Positions 33,513 to 44,372 of a DNA stretch of 47,783 nt are shown here, piece by piece. The notes under the pieces were generated by a model. That model was not told the DNA's origin, did no database searches, and worked only from the letters and a program-made list of their open reading frames with translations. Source of the DNA: Nephromyces sp. MM_2019 (Eukaryota > Apicomplexa > Aconoidasida > Nephromycida). The DNA lies in NCBI GenBank assembly GCA_015657535.1, contig JADHZB010000092.1:1-47783 (forward strand), written 5' to 3'. Position numbers and translations under genes: made by a program. Numbering within the stretch: the first letter of the stretch is position 1; the number at the start of each line of letters is the position of its first letter.

Positions 33513-35600
33513 CTTTTTTCACTATTAGTTACTTAAGCACGGGTATAACGCTGTTCAGACTTTAAAAAAGTAGAAAGGGGGGGAAAAGCTAGTATTTTTC
33601 ACCTAGTACTCTATAAAGGCTCATGGGATTTGTGGCTCTGCATGTATGATGCCACGCGTTTTTGCTTCTTAGCTCTGGTTCTGCCATTTACTCCCTTCTG
33701 TGCGTGTGTGTTCCCTTTTATTATGATGCTTTGCTCTGGTTTTTATATCTTTGTTGGCTTCTAATGTTTATATTCCCGAATGGGCATTTCTCGCAGTGTG
33801 TGTGTGTGCTTCGCTCGATTTCATGTGTTTCCCTGCGTTACTATGTTCTAGTTGGAGCAACTATAAAAGATTCTCTGACCATTTTTCCGTGAGCTCGAGG
33901 CGGTGAAAGTGCCTCTGTTTATAAACTATTTTACAGCCCTTTTTTTCCCGATTTTACTTGAACTGTTAAGTCTGCTTTCTATGAAAAATGAAAAACTCAA
34001 CCCCGTAGATTTTCTGACTTGAAACTACATGGTAGTTCACTGACACAGGTCTATTAAACTTTCTTTGATTTCAACTGTAAGGTAACAATAAAGTGATGCT
34101 TTAGCGCGTGCTGGCACATTTGCATGAAATGTTCATTCCCCCAGTTATTTCACTTTTATCATTAGTCTACAGCTTTGCTGAACTCGTGTCATCTCCCCCT
34201 GCTATTGCTTTCTTAGTTTCTACCCTAGTACGGGAATTCTACTCTACCCGACTTAATGTAGCGCAAAATTAACAGAAGCTTTGTTATTTTCAAGGTTATT
34301 GTTAGGTATATTGTACCGAAAAGTTGCCTTACTCTGCTTTGGTACCTACATAGATTACTAGCTGCAAACATATCCTTCAATGTCTAAATGTAGGAAGAGA
34401 GCGTAGTATAACCAAAAAAATATAATACTACATATTTTTATACAGAATAGCCTACGTACTATACCGTATTGAATCCTTTATTACGATTATTTTGTATTTT
34501 TAAGCGGGAAATCTTCAAAGCCTAATAATAGCTGCCCACATTTTAAACGTTTTTATTCTATCGTTATTGCTGTGATGCGCTCTCCGTAGCATTTAATGCA
34601 CCACTAGGTTAAGCCCGGGGGTCTTTGCACTGCTATTTTTTTGAGAGATTTATCGTGCAGCTAAAAGTGCTCTTTCAGCGTTACGTCTACTAAATCGGCA
34701 ATATGCTCCCGGGTTAATTTTTGGAATGAAAATACACCATTTTTTAAAAGTAGTGTGATCTTTTTAAAAAAAGTATTTTTTCAAGTTGACTAGCACTTCT
34801 GGGTAATTTAGCTATGCCGGCTATGTTGATCCTATCATACATTCTGCGTTTGCCCTCCTTTTACCCTTATCACATTCTTTACGTTTTTTCCCAGGTGCTT
34901 ACAAAAATTGCTCTTCCATAGCCGCACGACAACTTTTCACTAAATTTATAGTAAAGGAATATCAAGGAACATCTTACAGTGTCAACAACTTCTTTGTAAC
35001 TTCATAGGCCTCGGCTAATGCTAGGATAACGCTTCAATTCTTTTGTTTTTGCTACTGAGTTACTAGTACCTGCAGTTTTACTGGAGATGGCTGGGAATAC
35101 GCAATGGTAGCATTAAAGAGATATATGAAAAGTGTTATATATGTTTCTAATTTCTCTTACTCTCGCTTTTAGATGAACTTCTACGAAGGAAGTAGCGTGT
35201 ACATCTATCAGTAGCCGTGAATTATTTTGTTGGCAGCTGCTAATTCGCGCTAGCTCGCATAGCTAGAAGCTTATTGTTCATGGCAACTTCAAACCCTTGA
35301 GGGTTCTCTTATGCGAATACTGCCACAAAATATTCTGAAAAAAATCTTGAAATTATTCTAGTTTAGACCTAAAGGCATACTGAGATATTTTGGCCGACAG
35401 AAATGCCGCTTTTTAATCGTCACATTTACCTTAACCTTCCACCTTCCTCAATCCTTCGTCGTGCCGATAGCAATTGATTCGTGTGTATAAAAACTGGTAA
35501 CCAAGCGGCTAGAGACTGACTAACATAGCAATCAGGGTTATTACTGCTTGCTCTTCTACGTGTTTTTTTTTGGAGGTCTCACTTGTACTCGTAGGAGATT
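33513..35600. other. Stretch without an assigned gene
   Basis: The upstream region of the ELC-like gene, then AT-rich sequence. A plus-strand open stretch at 33662-33892 is Cys- and aromatic-rich like other TG-rich non-coding parts of this window. I see no supported gene. Confidence 0.45.
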
Positions 35601-35612
35601 TTCTTTCGTCAG

Positions 35613-35729
35613 GTAAAGAACTGTTTGCGTACAACATAATGGGATTACAAAAAAAGGCTGGTTATAGCGATCTCACTGCTATGGGAATTTCAAATTTATT
35701 GGAGGGCTGCATGATTGCCTTTGTGTACG
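35613..35729 (+). CDS. Orphan exon candidate
   Basis: After the acceptor TTTCGTCAG, the frame reads GKELFAYNIMGLQKKAGYSD and LTAMGISNLLEGCMIAF, up to a possible GTGTAC donor. The frame also stays open upstream (EVSLVLVGDFLSS) and downstream to a TAG at 35765-35767. The composition is protein-like but no family is recognised, and neighbouring exons were not found. Confidence 0.35.
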
Positions 35730-35767
35730 TTGCATTCTCACGCATGTTTAGTGCTTGTCACTTGTAG

Positions 35768-38280
35768 CTTCATCGCCCATTAGCAGTGTCAAATAAGCTG
35801 GTTTCAAAGATTTAGGCAAGCATAAGTAGCGGCTATCACCTAGGCTGTTGCCCAGTAGGTTAGAGCTTTAAAAAGAAGTGGCAGAAGGGATTGGCAATCC
35901 GCGAAAAAAGTTAGCTAGGCCCCCATGAAAGCATCCACTACAGGCACTTAGCCTATTGATGGTAAGTAACATTAGTTGCAGTACTGCTACTGCTACTACT
36001 ACAATGTCATCAGTTCGAGTACTGAACGTATTTCTAGTAAGACTAGTTTCAGTGGTAGGCAGGAGTAGTCGTAATACTACTACTAATAATAATGCTACTA
36101 CTACTGCTACTACTATTATTACTACTACTACTAATAATAATAATAATAATACTACTACTACTACTACTTCAATATTATCTGTTCAATAACACAATCATCA
36201 TGATGTGACGAGAGGTTGCCTACCGGTTCCATTTTCACCCACCGGCTCCATTGCAACCTTGCAGCTGCTACATTGTTCCTTCTCTCTACTACTACGTCAC
36301 CTCTCTACTGCAAAGGCTTAAACTAGAGGTGAAATCGTTGTTGGCAATTCATCTCAAGCACCAGAAAATCAGCAAGTACCGTAATAGCTCTGATTAAAAG
36401 CATCCTCAGCTCTATAATAAGACTGGTGTTATACTACCACACTAGCTACTAGCTTACCTGCTACCACAACTACTTGCTAGCCTGAAAGAGGTACCGTGCT
36501 CTATAGAGCAGAACTCCACGATGGTGCTCCAGCCATACATACATGTTACCAATGAAGGAGGTAGCAATTTTCACCACGACAATGTAAATTGCACTTAAAA
36601 TGGTGTATAAAACATTCGCTACCTCATCAGTGAACTAGTAGCTACGCCTCTTCCCTGAATGTATGATAAGATGTGAAAAGTTGCTTTGGCACCATGTTAA
36701 GCGTTGATATATGGATATATTGGCGTTGTTTATCTGGATGAGTTCAAACTATTTAAGTCTCCACTCAACCAATTTATGTTGGGTTGCACTTTGGGATGTT
36801 TTTGCTTCAAATTAGGTAAAGAGTCGTAAGGGGGTAAACTCAAAAGTTATTGGCACTGAATTGGATGGAAAATAGCAAATTATACTCTGAAGCATTATTA
36901 TTTACCACATGTAAAACAATGTACACACAAACTTTCTCGTCAGCATTCAGTGCTGACCTAAGCTAGCATCTCCATTCGATAGTTTGTGTATGTATTTTCA
37001 TCCAATAGCATCAAAATTCGTTTGCATTATCATTTTTTCCTCTCATCTTGTCGCTCCGATATACACTGATAACATATCATCGTCCTCAATTAGCTAGACC
37101 TCCTCTGTCACTGAGCTAACCCCAAAGCTCGTACCGAAAAATATTCCCCTCCCTGCCGGAGATCTCGTCCTGGCGTATATCACACACATATTTCCTAGAA
37201 GGTAGGTAAACTATTTTCTTCAATGCACGCGGTCACTCGTAGGTGAGAGTTTTCTAACGACTACATATTCTACGGTATAATCCTCCCGTACGCACATCTC
37301 CATTTCGTCTGCATCTGTTTACAGACGAAATTGATCTTGTGGACACATCCAGAGTCAATTTATTTGGGAGGCTATGTCTGAATGCAGCTTACTTTCGGGG
37401 AGGCACGCGTTGACTAATTGTGTAACACACACGTAAGTCGAATACTATGAAAGCATAGACATACGCGAGTTGAATGATATGAGCACGCACACACTTGAGC
37501 CTAAGAATACGAAAGCACACACACATACACACGTGATTCGAGTAATGCGAAGACACACACGCGAGTTGAATGACATGAGTACGCACACAATGAGAGCATA
37601 GAACAAGATACCCACGTCGATAACTTGTACACAAACATGATAAAACCCTTCAGTACACAGAAAAGTCAAAGCATTTGGAGAAACATGCTTCGACAATTCA
37701 TCCTTAATAAGCCTGCTCAGCGTGCTCGCTATGGAAATACATACACTAACCCACTAACTTTTAATTACGCTGCACACATTAAGATATATTAAGCAAACTG
37801 CTTTTCTAAATTGGTATTGTAAAGGGAAATTCAAAAATGATTTAACTCCTGGAGTTTCGTCAACTGAATAACACTATTTAGCTCCCTTCCAATCACCCTA
37901 GCTCCCTTCTAATCACGCTACCCAGCTAACTTCGCATTAAGCCTCTGCTTTAAGCCGAAAATACTAAAGAAGCTGTTAAGAATGCAAGCACGTAAATCCT
38001 GCCCTGTCCATGCACCAATCTCTAGAAAACAGTGCGTAGGTTCCAGCAGTAAAGGCATTCGGTTGGGAATCAACGATCAAGTAAGATTTTGAATTAACTT
38101 CTAGTGCTGCCCCATCCCGGTTAGATATAGTGTGTCAGGCAAGACACGACTCTTTTGGGAAAAAGGCTGCTAAACAGTGGATTGTTTCAACTTATAGGTT
38201 GATTTCAGTTTGGTACCCCCTGGAAACATGGTAGGTATATACACAACCACGTGAGTGATACAGGTGTAGGCCAAGGTGCT
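35768..38280. other. Repeat-rich stretch without an assigned gene
   Basis: Contains ACT/AAT trinucleotide repeats (36060-36175) and a CA-rich stretch at 37425-37600 that would be sense TG in a minus-strand gene. No splice-bounded exon with a family signature was found. Confidence 0.4.
36060..36175. repeat. ACT/AAT trinucleotide microsatellite
   Basis: Alternating runs of ACT and AAT triplets. In the open plus-strand frame they encode Thr/Asn runs; this is more likely a microsatellite than a protein. Confidence 0.9.
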
Positions 38281-38290
38281 GTTGCGCAAA

Positions 38291-38455
38291 CCCTCTCCCC
38301 CCTTCCGAACACCTCCTGTCCTCACCCACCCTTTAAAATTACCCCGTTTGGGAGGTGTTGATCCTATCCCCCCACTCCCAACACCTCCCCTCCTTATCCA
38401 CCCTTTGAAGTTGCCCCGTTTGGAGGTTGCTCATCCTCTCCACCCCCAACACCAG
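38291..38455. repeat. 71-base tandem repeat, about 2.3 copies, with internal inverted arms
   Basis: Units begin CCTMTCCCCCCMYTCC at 38291, 38362 and about 38434 and share the blocks AACACCTCC, CACCCTTT, CCCCGTTTGG and GGAGGT. Within each unit AACACCTCC faces GGAGGTGTT, so each copy can form a stem-loop. The plus frame is a Pro-rich HPLKLPRL repeat. Confidence 0.8.
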
Positions 38456-39313
38456 CACCGAAATGATGTACCTCCCTCGATTGTACCTTTTAAAAGTGTA
38501 GGAATCACACAGGGGTAGTGTGGGAAAGCTTTCTTTTCTCTGGGCGAAGTTTTTTTAAGGGTGCAGCGACTCTCCACTCGATATATCTCATGACACATAT
38601 ACTTATCGCCAGTGAGCAAACCAGTACCGATTTTTGTGTGCGAAAATAAGCTACTTGTAATGCTACTCTTTGAGCAATTCACGCAGTAAAAGCAGCTTCT
38701 GAGAGTATTTTCTACGGCGTTTAGTATGCATTTTATGTTCCCCGCTTAATGCTGCACAGCCTGCAGTGCACATTTCGGGTTTCCGAGTTAACTGCTTTCA
38801 TTGCAGGTGTAGGAGGCATCAGAATCACACAGCCTCAAAGGTATGAGTAGTTACTAGCGTGAAATTATAAAGGGAAAACGTTGGTATATGGCACTGTGAA
38901 CGAGATATCTCCTCTTATTCATATGTATGCCACTCGTCGCACAGGAGCCCCTGCTCGTCAGTTTGAAATTGATGAAGAAAACTTCCCAGAGAGCAGTGTG
39001 TAATATGGATGAATTCTGAAATTTTAAGTTGAAGAAAACCTCCGAGAAAGCAGCTTCTGGCATGATACGGATGGATTCTAATGTTTTAAGGCATTGTTTT
39101 CCACAGGCAAACTGGATAAGAAATATGAGTTGCTTCTTCGCATAGCAAACTAAAGGATTTCTAGGCATTTAAAGAGCATTGAAAACTTCTTTTAATACAC
39201 AAAAAATTAATATAAAACCCTAGAAATTTTTACAACGGAGATTTGGTTTTTTTTCGGTAGTATTCCCGCATTTTTACTAGGATTTGAAGAGGTAGTGCCT
39301 AGTATAAGGCCTG
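38456..39313. other. Stretch without an assigned gene
   Basis: Non-coding by appearance. A minus-strand open frame at 38854-39168 lacks splice context and family resemblance. A weak duplicated motif (GAAGAAAACY...GAGAGCAG / GAGAAAGCAG with TTCTGAAATTTTAAG) occurs at 38970-39080. Confidence 0.4.
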
Positions 39314-39314
39314 A

Positions 39315-39550
39315 TGTGTGTACGGTGGAGCTGATCCACCTGAAACGTTAAAGCAGAGCTTAAGTTTGAAAGCATATCTTCTTCCTATTGGTTTGAAGAG
39401 GGTGGAAATGACGTATGCAGTTTTCAATAAAAAATCTCTTCAGAGAGCTTCATTTAAGTGGATAAAGGATGAGGTGGAAAGCACTGCTGTTAACTATTAC
39501 GAAAATATATTTACACACAGAAGTTCATATATGACTGGAGTACAAGGTTT
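39315..39550 (+). CDS. Orphan coding exon candidate
   Basis: An open frame with convincing protein composition: YGGADPPETLKQSLSLKAYL, LPIGLKRVEMTYAVFNKKSL, RASFKWIKDEVESTAVNYYE, NIFTHRSSYM. A donor may be CAA G|GTTTTG near 39545. The upstream border is unclear. No family recognised. It could be a separate small gene, since the b561 start lies 1.4 kb further on. Confidence 0.4.
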
Positions 39551-39869
39551 TGCTGCTAGTGTCTGTCGCTGTTGTTGTGTGTGGAATCTACGAGGGTGTG
39601 TGAGGTTAAGCTTTAAGTCTTGAAAAAGAATAGGGGAATCTCCTTAATGCATGTAATTTTCCTTGTTCTCACTGGATTAAAGAAGAAACGTAGGCTTCCC
39701 TGTGGCGTGATACAGGCAGTGAGTTCCTTCTTTGTTTCGCTAACTGAATGAATTTGAGAATGGAGTTTAACCTGTCGTTCCTTCGTTTATTCAGGCTTAG
39801 TTTATTCGTTTTGCATGTTGTGAATGCCGTCTTTTAATTGGTGTTGTGTGTGTTTGGGATTTGCGTAGA

Positions 39870-40200
39870 CGTGGTTTTTTTGTGCTCAGTGTGTGTGAAT
39901 ACATTGAGTTTGAAGTGATATCTTCAATCTTCTAGCTGTATAACCTTGTGTGTGCAATAGAAGTGATAAAGATTCGCGTAGCAGGTGTTTTTTTTTTCTT
40001 CGGTATGTAGATATACTGAGTTGAAGTCTAATCTTTTAGCTTCCGGCTATATAACTTTGTATGTACAATAAGAGTGTTTAAGCTCTAAACAGCTAGTCTT
40101 TTTTTGTGTTCAGTGTGTACATACACTCACTTTGAAGTATATTCTTCAAGCTTCTGGCTGAGCAAATCTTCAGCTTATATGTTTATTGTGATATCTTGAA
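39870..40200. repeat. About 115-base imperfect tandem repeat, three copies
   Basis: Copies start near 39870, 39988 and 40095, each running T-tract, CAGTGTGTRNATACACT, GAGTTTGAAGT.ATATCTTCAA, CTTCYRGCTRTATAACYTTGT, TGTGCAATARAAGTG. The third copy holds the palindrome GTGTACATACAC (40115-40126); in the other two the same position is decayed. Lies upstream of the cytochrome b561 gene. Confidence 0.7.
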
Positions 40201-40977
40201 TGCTCCTTCGCTTTTTTTAAGAAGAGGAAGTATTATATCTCACTCACATTGAAGATGAAACTTCAATTTTTGTTTCTCCAGTGGTGTGCTAATCTCTTCG
40301 AGTTTCTGAGCTGCTCTTAAACCCCAGCACATACTCTAGTTTAATTCTATTTAACTTTTGGTATGCCGTGTGGGACTGAAAGGCTTTTCTATAATATTAA
40401 CAAAGCTGTGTGTGCATTGTGTTTTATTTTGTTGTAAAAGTCAGCTCGTTTTTTGTGTTTATATGTAAAGTGGAGTTGCTTCATTTTTGTGGTTTCTCGT
40501 AATATCATGCTTATCTTCGTTGATAAGTATTCTTTAGTGGGTCTACATACACTCAAAAACAAGGATGCTTCGGAAGAAAGTGTGTGTTTTTCAAAGAATA
40601 AGTGATAGAGTGTAGTATTCCTTGGAATTTCCTACAAAATATATGTTCCCTCCAGCCTGGAAATTGAACAGTAAGCGAGTCTATTATTAAGTGTTGTGAT
40701 ATTGATGGTTGGCGTGCGTATGTGTGTGTGATGTGCAGCTCATTGTTGGTGTATGTGTATGATGTGGTGGTGATTCTTTGTGTGTATATGCAATGTGATA
40801 GCAATTTTTGATGCGTGTCTGCCTGATGTGGTGGTGATAGTTGGTACGCATGTGTGATATGGTGGTAATTGCTGCTGCGTGTGCCTAATGCGATGGTGCT
40901 TGCTACTTTGCATGTGTGTGATGTGGCTTTGCTTGCTCATATATTAGATATATTCTTGCTCATTTTTGTGTGTTTAT

Positions 40978-43900
40978 ATGCTTTTTTCTGAAGATATATG
41001 CAACACACGTTTAGTAGCTTTGATGTATGCTTTAGGATCATGTTCAGGCAGCATGGCTAGATTATATGGGCAGAAGCATCTTCCATCTTTCTTGCTAGTT
41101 GCTACCATAGTCATCGCTGTATTGATTAATATGCTAGTCTTTGGCTTCGTCTATGTTTCTCCTATCAATGGCGCTGGCTTTGGGTGGAATAAAGGTTGGT
41201 TGCTGTGGGGCTAGATTCGAGTAGAGGTGTATGAAGGGTAGGTGTGTGAGAAGGGTAGATGTGTGGAGGGAAAAGCGTATGTGAAGCGTAGATGTGTGGA
41301 AGGAAGTACACGGGAAGGGTCAGTGTGTGGTAGAAAGTGTGTTAAAAGTAGTCTATTGGGAGGGCATTGTGCGTGGAGGGCAGTTTCCTGCGAGGGTAGC
41401 GCGTGTGTGGATCAAGTTTTATGGATGGCATTTTGCTTGGAGAGTGGAATATGCAGGGAATCGAAGCGTTTTTTGATGATTTTATGATGAAAAAGGGCTT
41501 GAAAGTGCGATGAGACTGCATTCTGCTCTGCCGGTGGATGAAGGGCGAGTGTTCGTACAGCTTGAGCTCTTCGATTTTACATTCTTTTACTTTAAAAAGA
41601 GGATGTGAGAAGTTTCACCGACGATTTTCTTTTTCTCACCACTGCATCTTCAGTGTTTGTCATTTGCTTCCGCCCGGGATTTTCGATTTAGCCGTATTGA
41701 ATGCTTTTACCAGCGAACTTAGGCACATACAATATGAGCTGAAAGAGGAGTCACGGCGTCGTGCGCACATGAAATAAGCTTCAAGCAACATGACTACACA
41801 CACGTACATAGTCGTCTTCAAGCAACTAACTGAACTTTACCTAAAGCAGCACTGTATCAGACTTCAGGCATGAAAAGCTTGCAAGATTTGTGAAGAGAGC
41901 CACACACATCCTCTTATGAGGAACTCCTTCTCTTGGGAGGATGCCTGTGTGCGTTCATTTGTGCATAGTTGGGATATGTGCTTGCTTTACTCCTTTGAAG
42001 CTGCTCGTTGATGTGCCTTAGCACTTCTTATCTTACTAAGTCGATCACTCTATGTGTGTTTGTGTGTGTGTGCAGAGAAAAAAGTTATCGCAACACACAT
42101 GGTAGTAGCTATTATCGGGTTTGGACTCTTTATGGGGCAGGCGGTAATAAAGATTGGCTGATTTATCATAGTCTTGTGTGTGCTGTGTGGTGCTTCATAG
42201 TTGCGTGTGTGTAGAGTGTGCTATATTTGCATGTCTTTAGTGCTGTGGTGCTTTATAGTTGTGTATGTGTTCCGTTGGTCATAGCTGTGTGTGTTCGATT
42301 TGTGATATTTGTCTGTGTTATTGAGGATAATATCAGTATTTTCCTGGCCCTATTTCTTCTGTGTGGGAGGCACTGCGCGTCTCAAAGATTGTTTGCTTAA
42401 TGTATGGTGTTTGAACTTTTTGCAAGCTTGTGTGTGTATGTGTAGATCCTGCAAGTGTACAGACATGGGCATGTGCGTATATGTGTGCGCACATGAATAA
42501 ATTATTCGCTTGTAAACAGGTGCAAAGTGATTCTCTCGCTTAATTTTATGCTTGTGTGCGAGAGCACTTTAGTATGCGTATCGAAGGCTCCGCCTGAAGT
42601 TCTGCAACCCAAACTCACACGCACACAACTTATCGGCTGCTATGCTTACGTAAAAGAAGTAACGTGAGTGTTCCTTTTTCCTCCGAAAAACCACAAATCT
42701 TCTGAGCTTTTGGGTGTACGTACACTGCCTGACTTTGTAGTGAAGATGGGCAACTTCAACTGCTTTATGCTTTGATTTTCCTTCACATTTTTCTTCAATC
42801 TTCTGGCAGATGGTTATTTTTAAGTTGTATAAGATTGGAGCGAAGTCAGCAAAGTTTTGGCACACAGTATCGGCTGCTTTATCCACCATCTTCGCCGTTT
42901 TCTGTGGAGTTTCTGGCTATCGTTACAATCAACTTCATAAGGGCGCTCACATTGCTAGGTAGATGAATCTCTGTGTATGTGCGTGTGTTTACTATTTGCT
43001 TTTGGTTTTCTATGGGTTTTTAGAGGGCGGTGGGGTGTGAGAAGGTGGGTGGTAGAATATGCAGCAGAGATTATGGGTGTGTGTGTAGCAAAGATTGTGA
43101 GTGGCAAAGTGTATGTTCAGTGTAAAAGAGGATGGGAATAAAGTGTGCTTACCTCAATAACCATCGCTAAAAGTATTGGAAATTCTCCATACAGCTGATT
43201 GCGTGTGTTTAGCAGCTTTTCTTCTGACTTCATCTTCTTAAAGCGGTTTTCATTGAGGCAGCTGCTCATTGGAGCGTAGATTTTTGAAACAGATGGAGTG
43301 TATATACTCCCTTCGCTACCTATAAACCACCCCCCTAACATACAGTGTAGCTTTCACTCTGTCTTTCCAATTTTCGTGAGTGTGCACACATTTCTCCTTC
43401 ATCCATATAACTGTATATGCAGCTGCTATAATGTGCTTAATGCTATGATGTTTACAAGCTTTTTCTTCTTTTTTTTATTAGCACACACAGCTGGATCGGA
43501 TGGATTGCTATAGGTTTTTCTGTGCTCCAATCAGTCGTCTCCCTCTTTGTGTTTAACATTCGCTCACTGATATCCTCGAGGAATAGGAGGACTTACACAG
43601 CCTTCCATATAGTCACTGGGTTCATAATGTGAGTGGCTTTGAGTGTACGTGCGCTGCTTAGCTCTGTGGTTTTCCCAGTGTTTGTGGTTCTTTTTTCGGG
43701 TATATTATGGTGTGTGTGGTATGCAGGTGCTACGGTAAGGAGGAGGGGGGCTTGAGGTATATTATGGTGTGTGAAAGGGGGTTTTTGGGGTATACTATGG
43801 TGTGTGTAGCCTTCAGAAGCTGTGGCAAGAAAGAGGGATGGAAACGCGTCTTCAGTGTGTGCATACTTGCAAAGTGAATTCAATCACCTAGCCGGATCTG

Positions 43901-44372
43901 GTGTATGTATGTGCGTGCAGCTTCTTTGCAGCAGCAATCGCTATGTTAATAGGTATAGCAGGTCAGGTAGCTATGCTTAATATTGAGCACGGAGAAAATA
44001 GCGTACAAGGCATCTATGGCAATACCTTCGGGATAGTTGTAACTATTCATTTTGCCCTGGTAATAGAGGAAGCCTCGTGTGTGTTGGGGGAAATATAGTG
44101 TGTTTGAGGGAAGTATAGTGTGTGTTTTGGGGGAAAATGTGATGTGTGCGCATTTTTCAAGGAGAAACGTGTATCTGCGTACTAACAGCCTCTTGCTCTG
44201 CCTCTCAAAGCGCTTAAGCTTAACTTTGTATACTCTCGCGTTGTATATGAAGATTTTCTATTTTTCCCACTTTTAGCGGGCTTTTGGATTTCTGCATTAT
44301 TTGGCGATTTTCAGCTTCATCCTCATCATCTTGATCTTCATCTTCATCACGTTTATCGATGTTTCTCATTGA
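40978..44372 (+). CDS. Cytochrome b561 family transmembrane electron carrier, six exons
   Basis: Cytochromes b561 carry electrons across a membrane through two haems, often from ascorbate to ferric iron or monodehydroascorbate. Exons: 40978-41194, 42076-42143, 42810-42958, 43482-43628, 43921-44059, 44277-44372 (stop TGA). These total 816 bases, 271 residues, with every junction in phase. Six hydrophobic segments are visible. The four haem-ligand histidines are present as H80 (IATHMVVAIIGFGLFMGQA), H113 (KFWHTVSAALSTIF), H147 (STHSWIGWIAIGFSVLQS) and H187 (TAFHIVTGFIIFFAAA), with spacings 33, 34 and 40, close to the family's. The ATG at 40978 follows an in-frame TAG at 40945. The last exon (RAFGFLHYLAIFSFILI...) is the least certain but supplies the sixth helix. 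Donor-substrate and membrane are unknown. Introns are TG-rich in the sense direction. Confidence 0.9.
41222..41345. repeat. Degenerate GAAGSGTAGRTGTGTGGA repeat in b561 intron 1
   Basis: Four to five diverged copies of a GGGTAGATGTGTG-type unit of roughly 25-35 bases just after the exon 1 donor. Confidence 0.6.
43696..43810. repeat. Three copies of GGTATAYTATGGTGTGTG in b561 intron 4
   Basis: GGGTATATTATGGTGTGTG, GAGGTATATTATGGTGTGTG and GGGTATACTATGGTGTGTG occur at about 43697, 43756 and 43789, separated by G-rich spacers. Confidence 0.75.

Noticed and set aside
35956..36189. Plus-strand frame ending in a Thr/Asn run
   Set aside because: Translation of an ACT/AAT microsatellite; no splice context or family resemblance.
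42569..42889. Minus-strand 106-codon frame
   Set aside because: Antisense to b561 exon 3 and its acceptor region; the plus-strand model has four conserved haem histidines.
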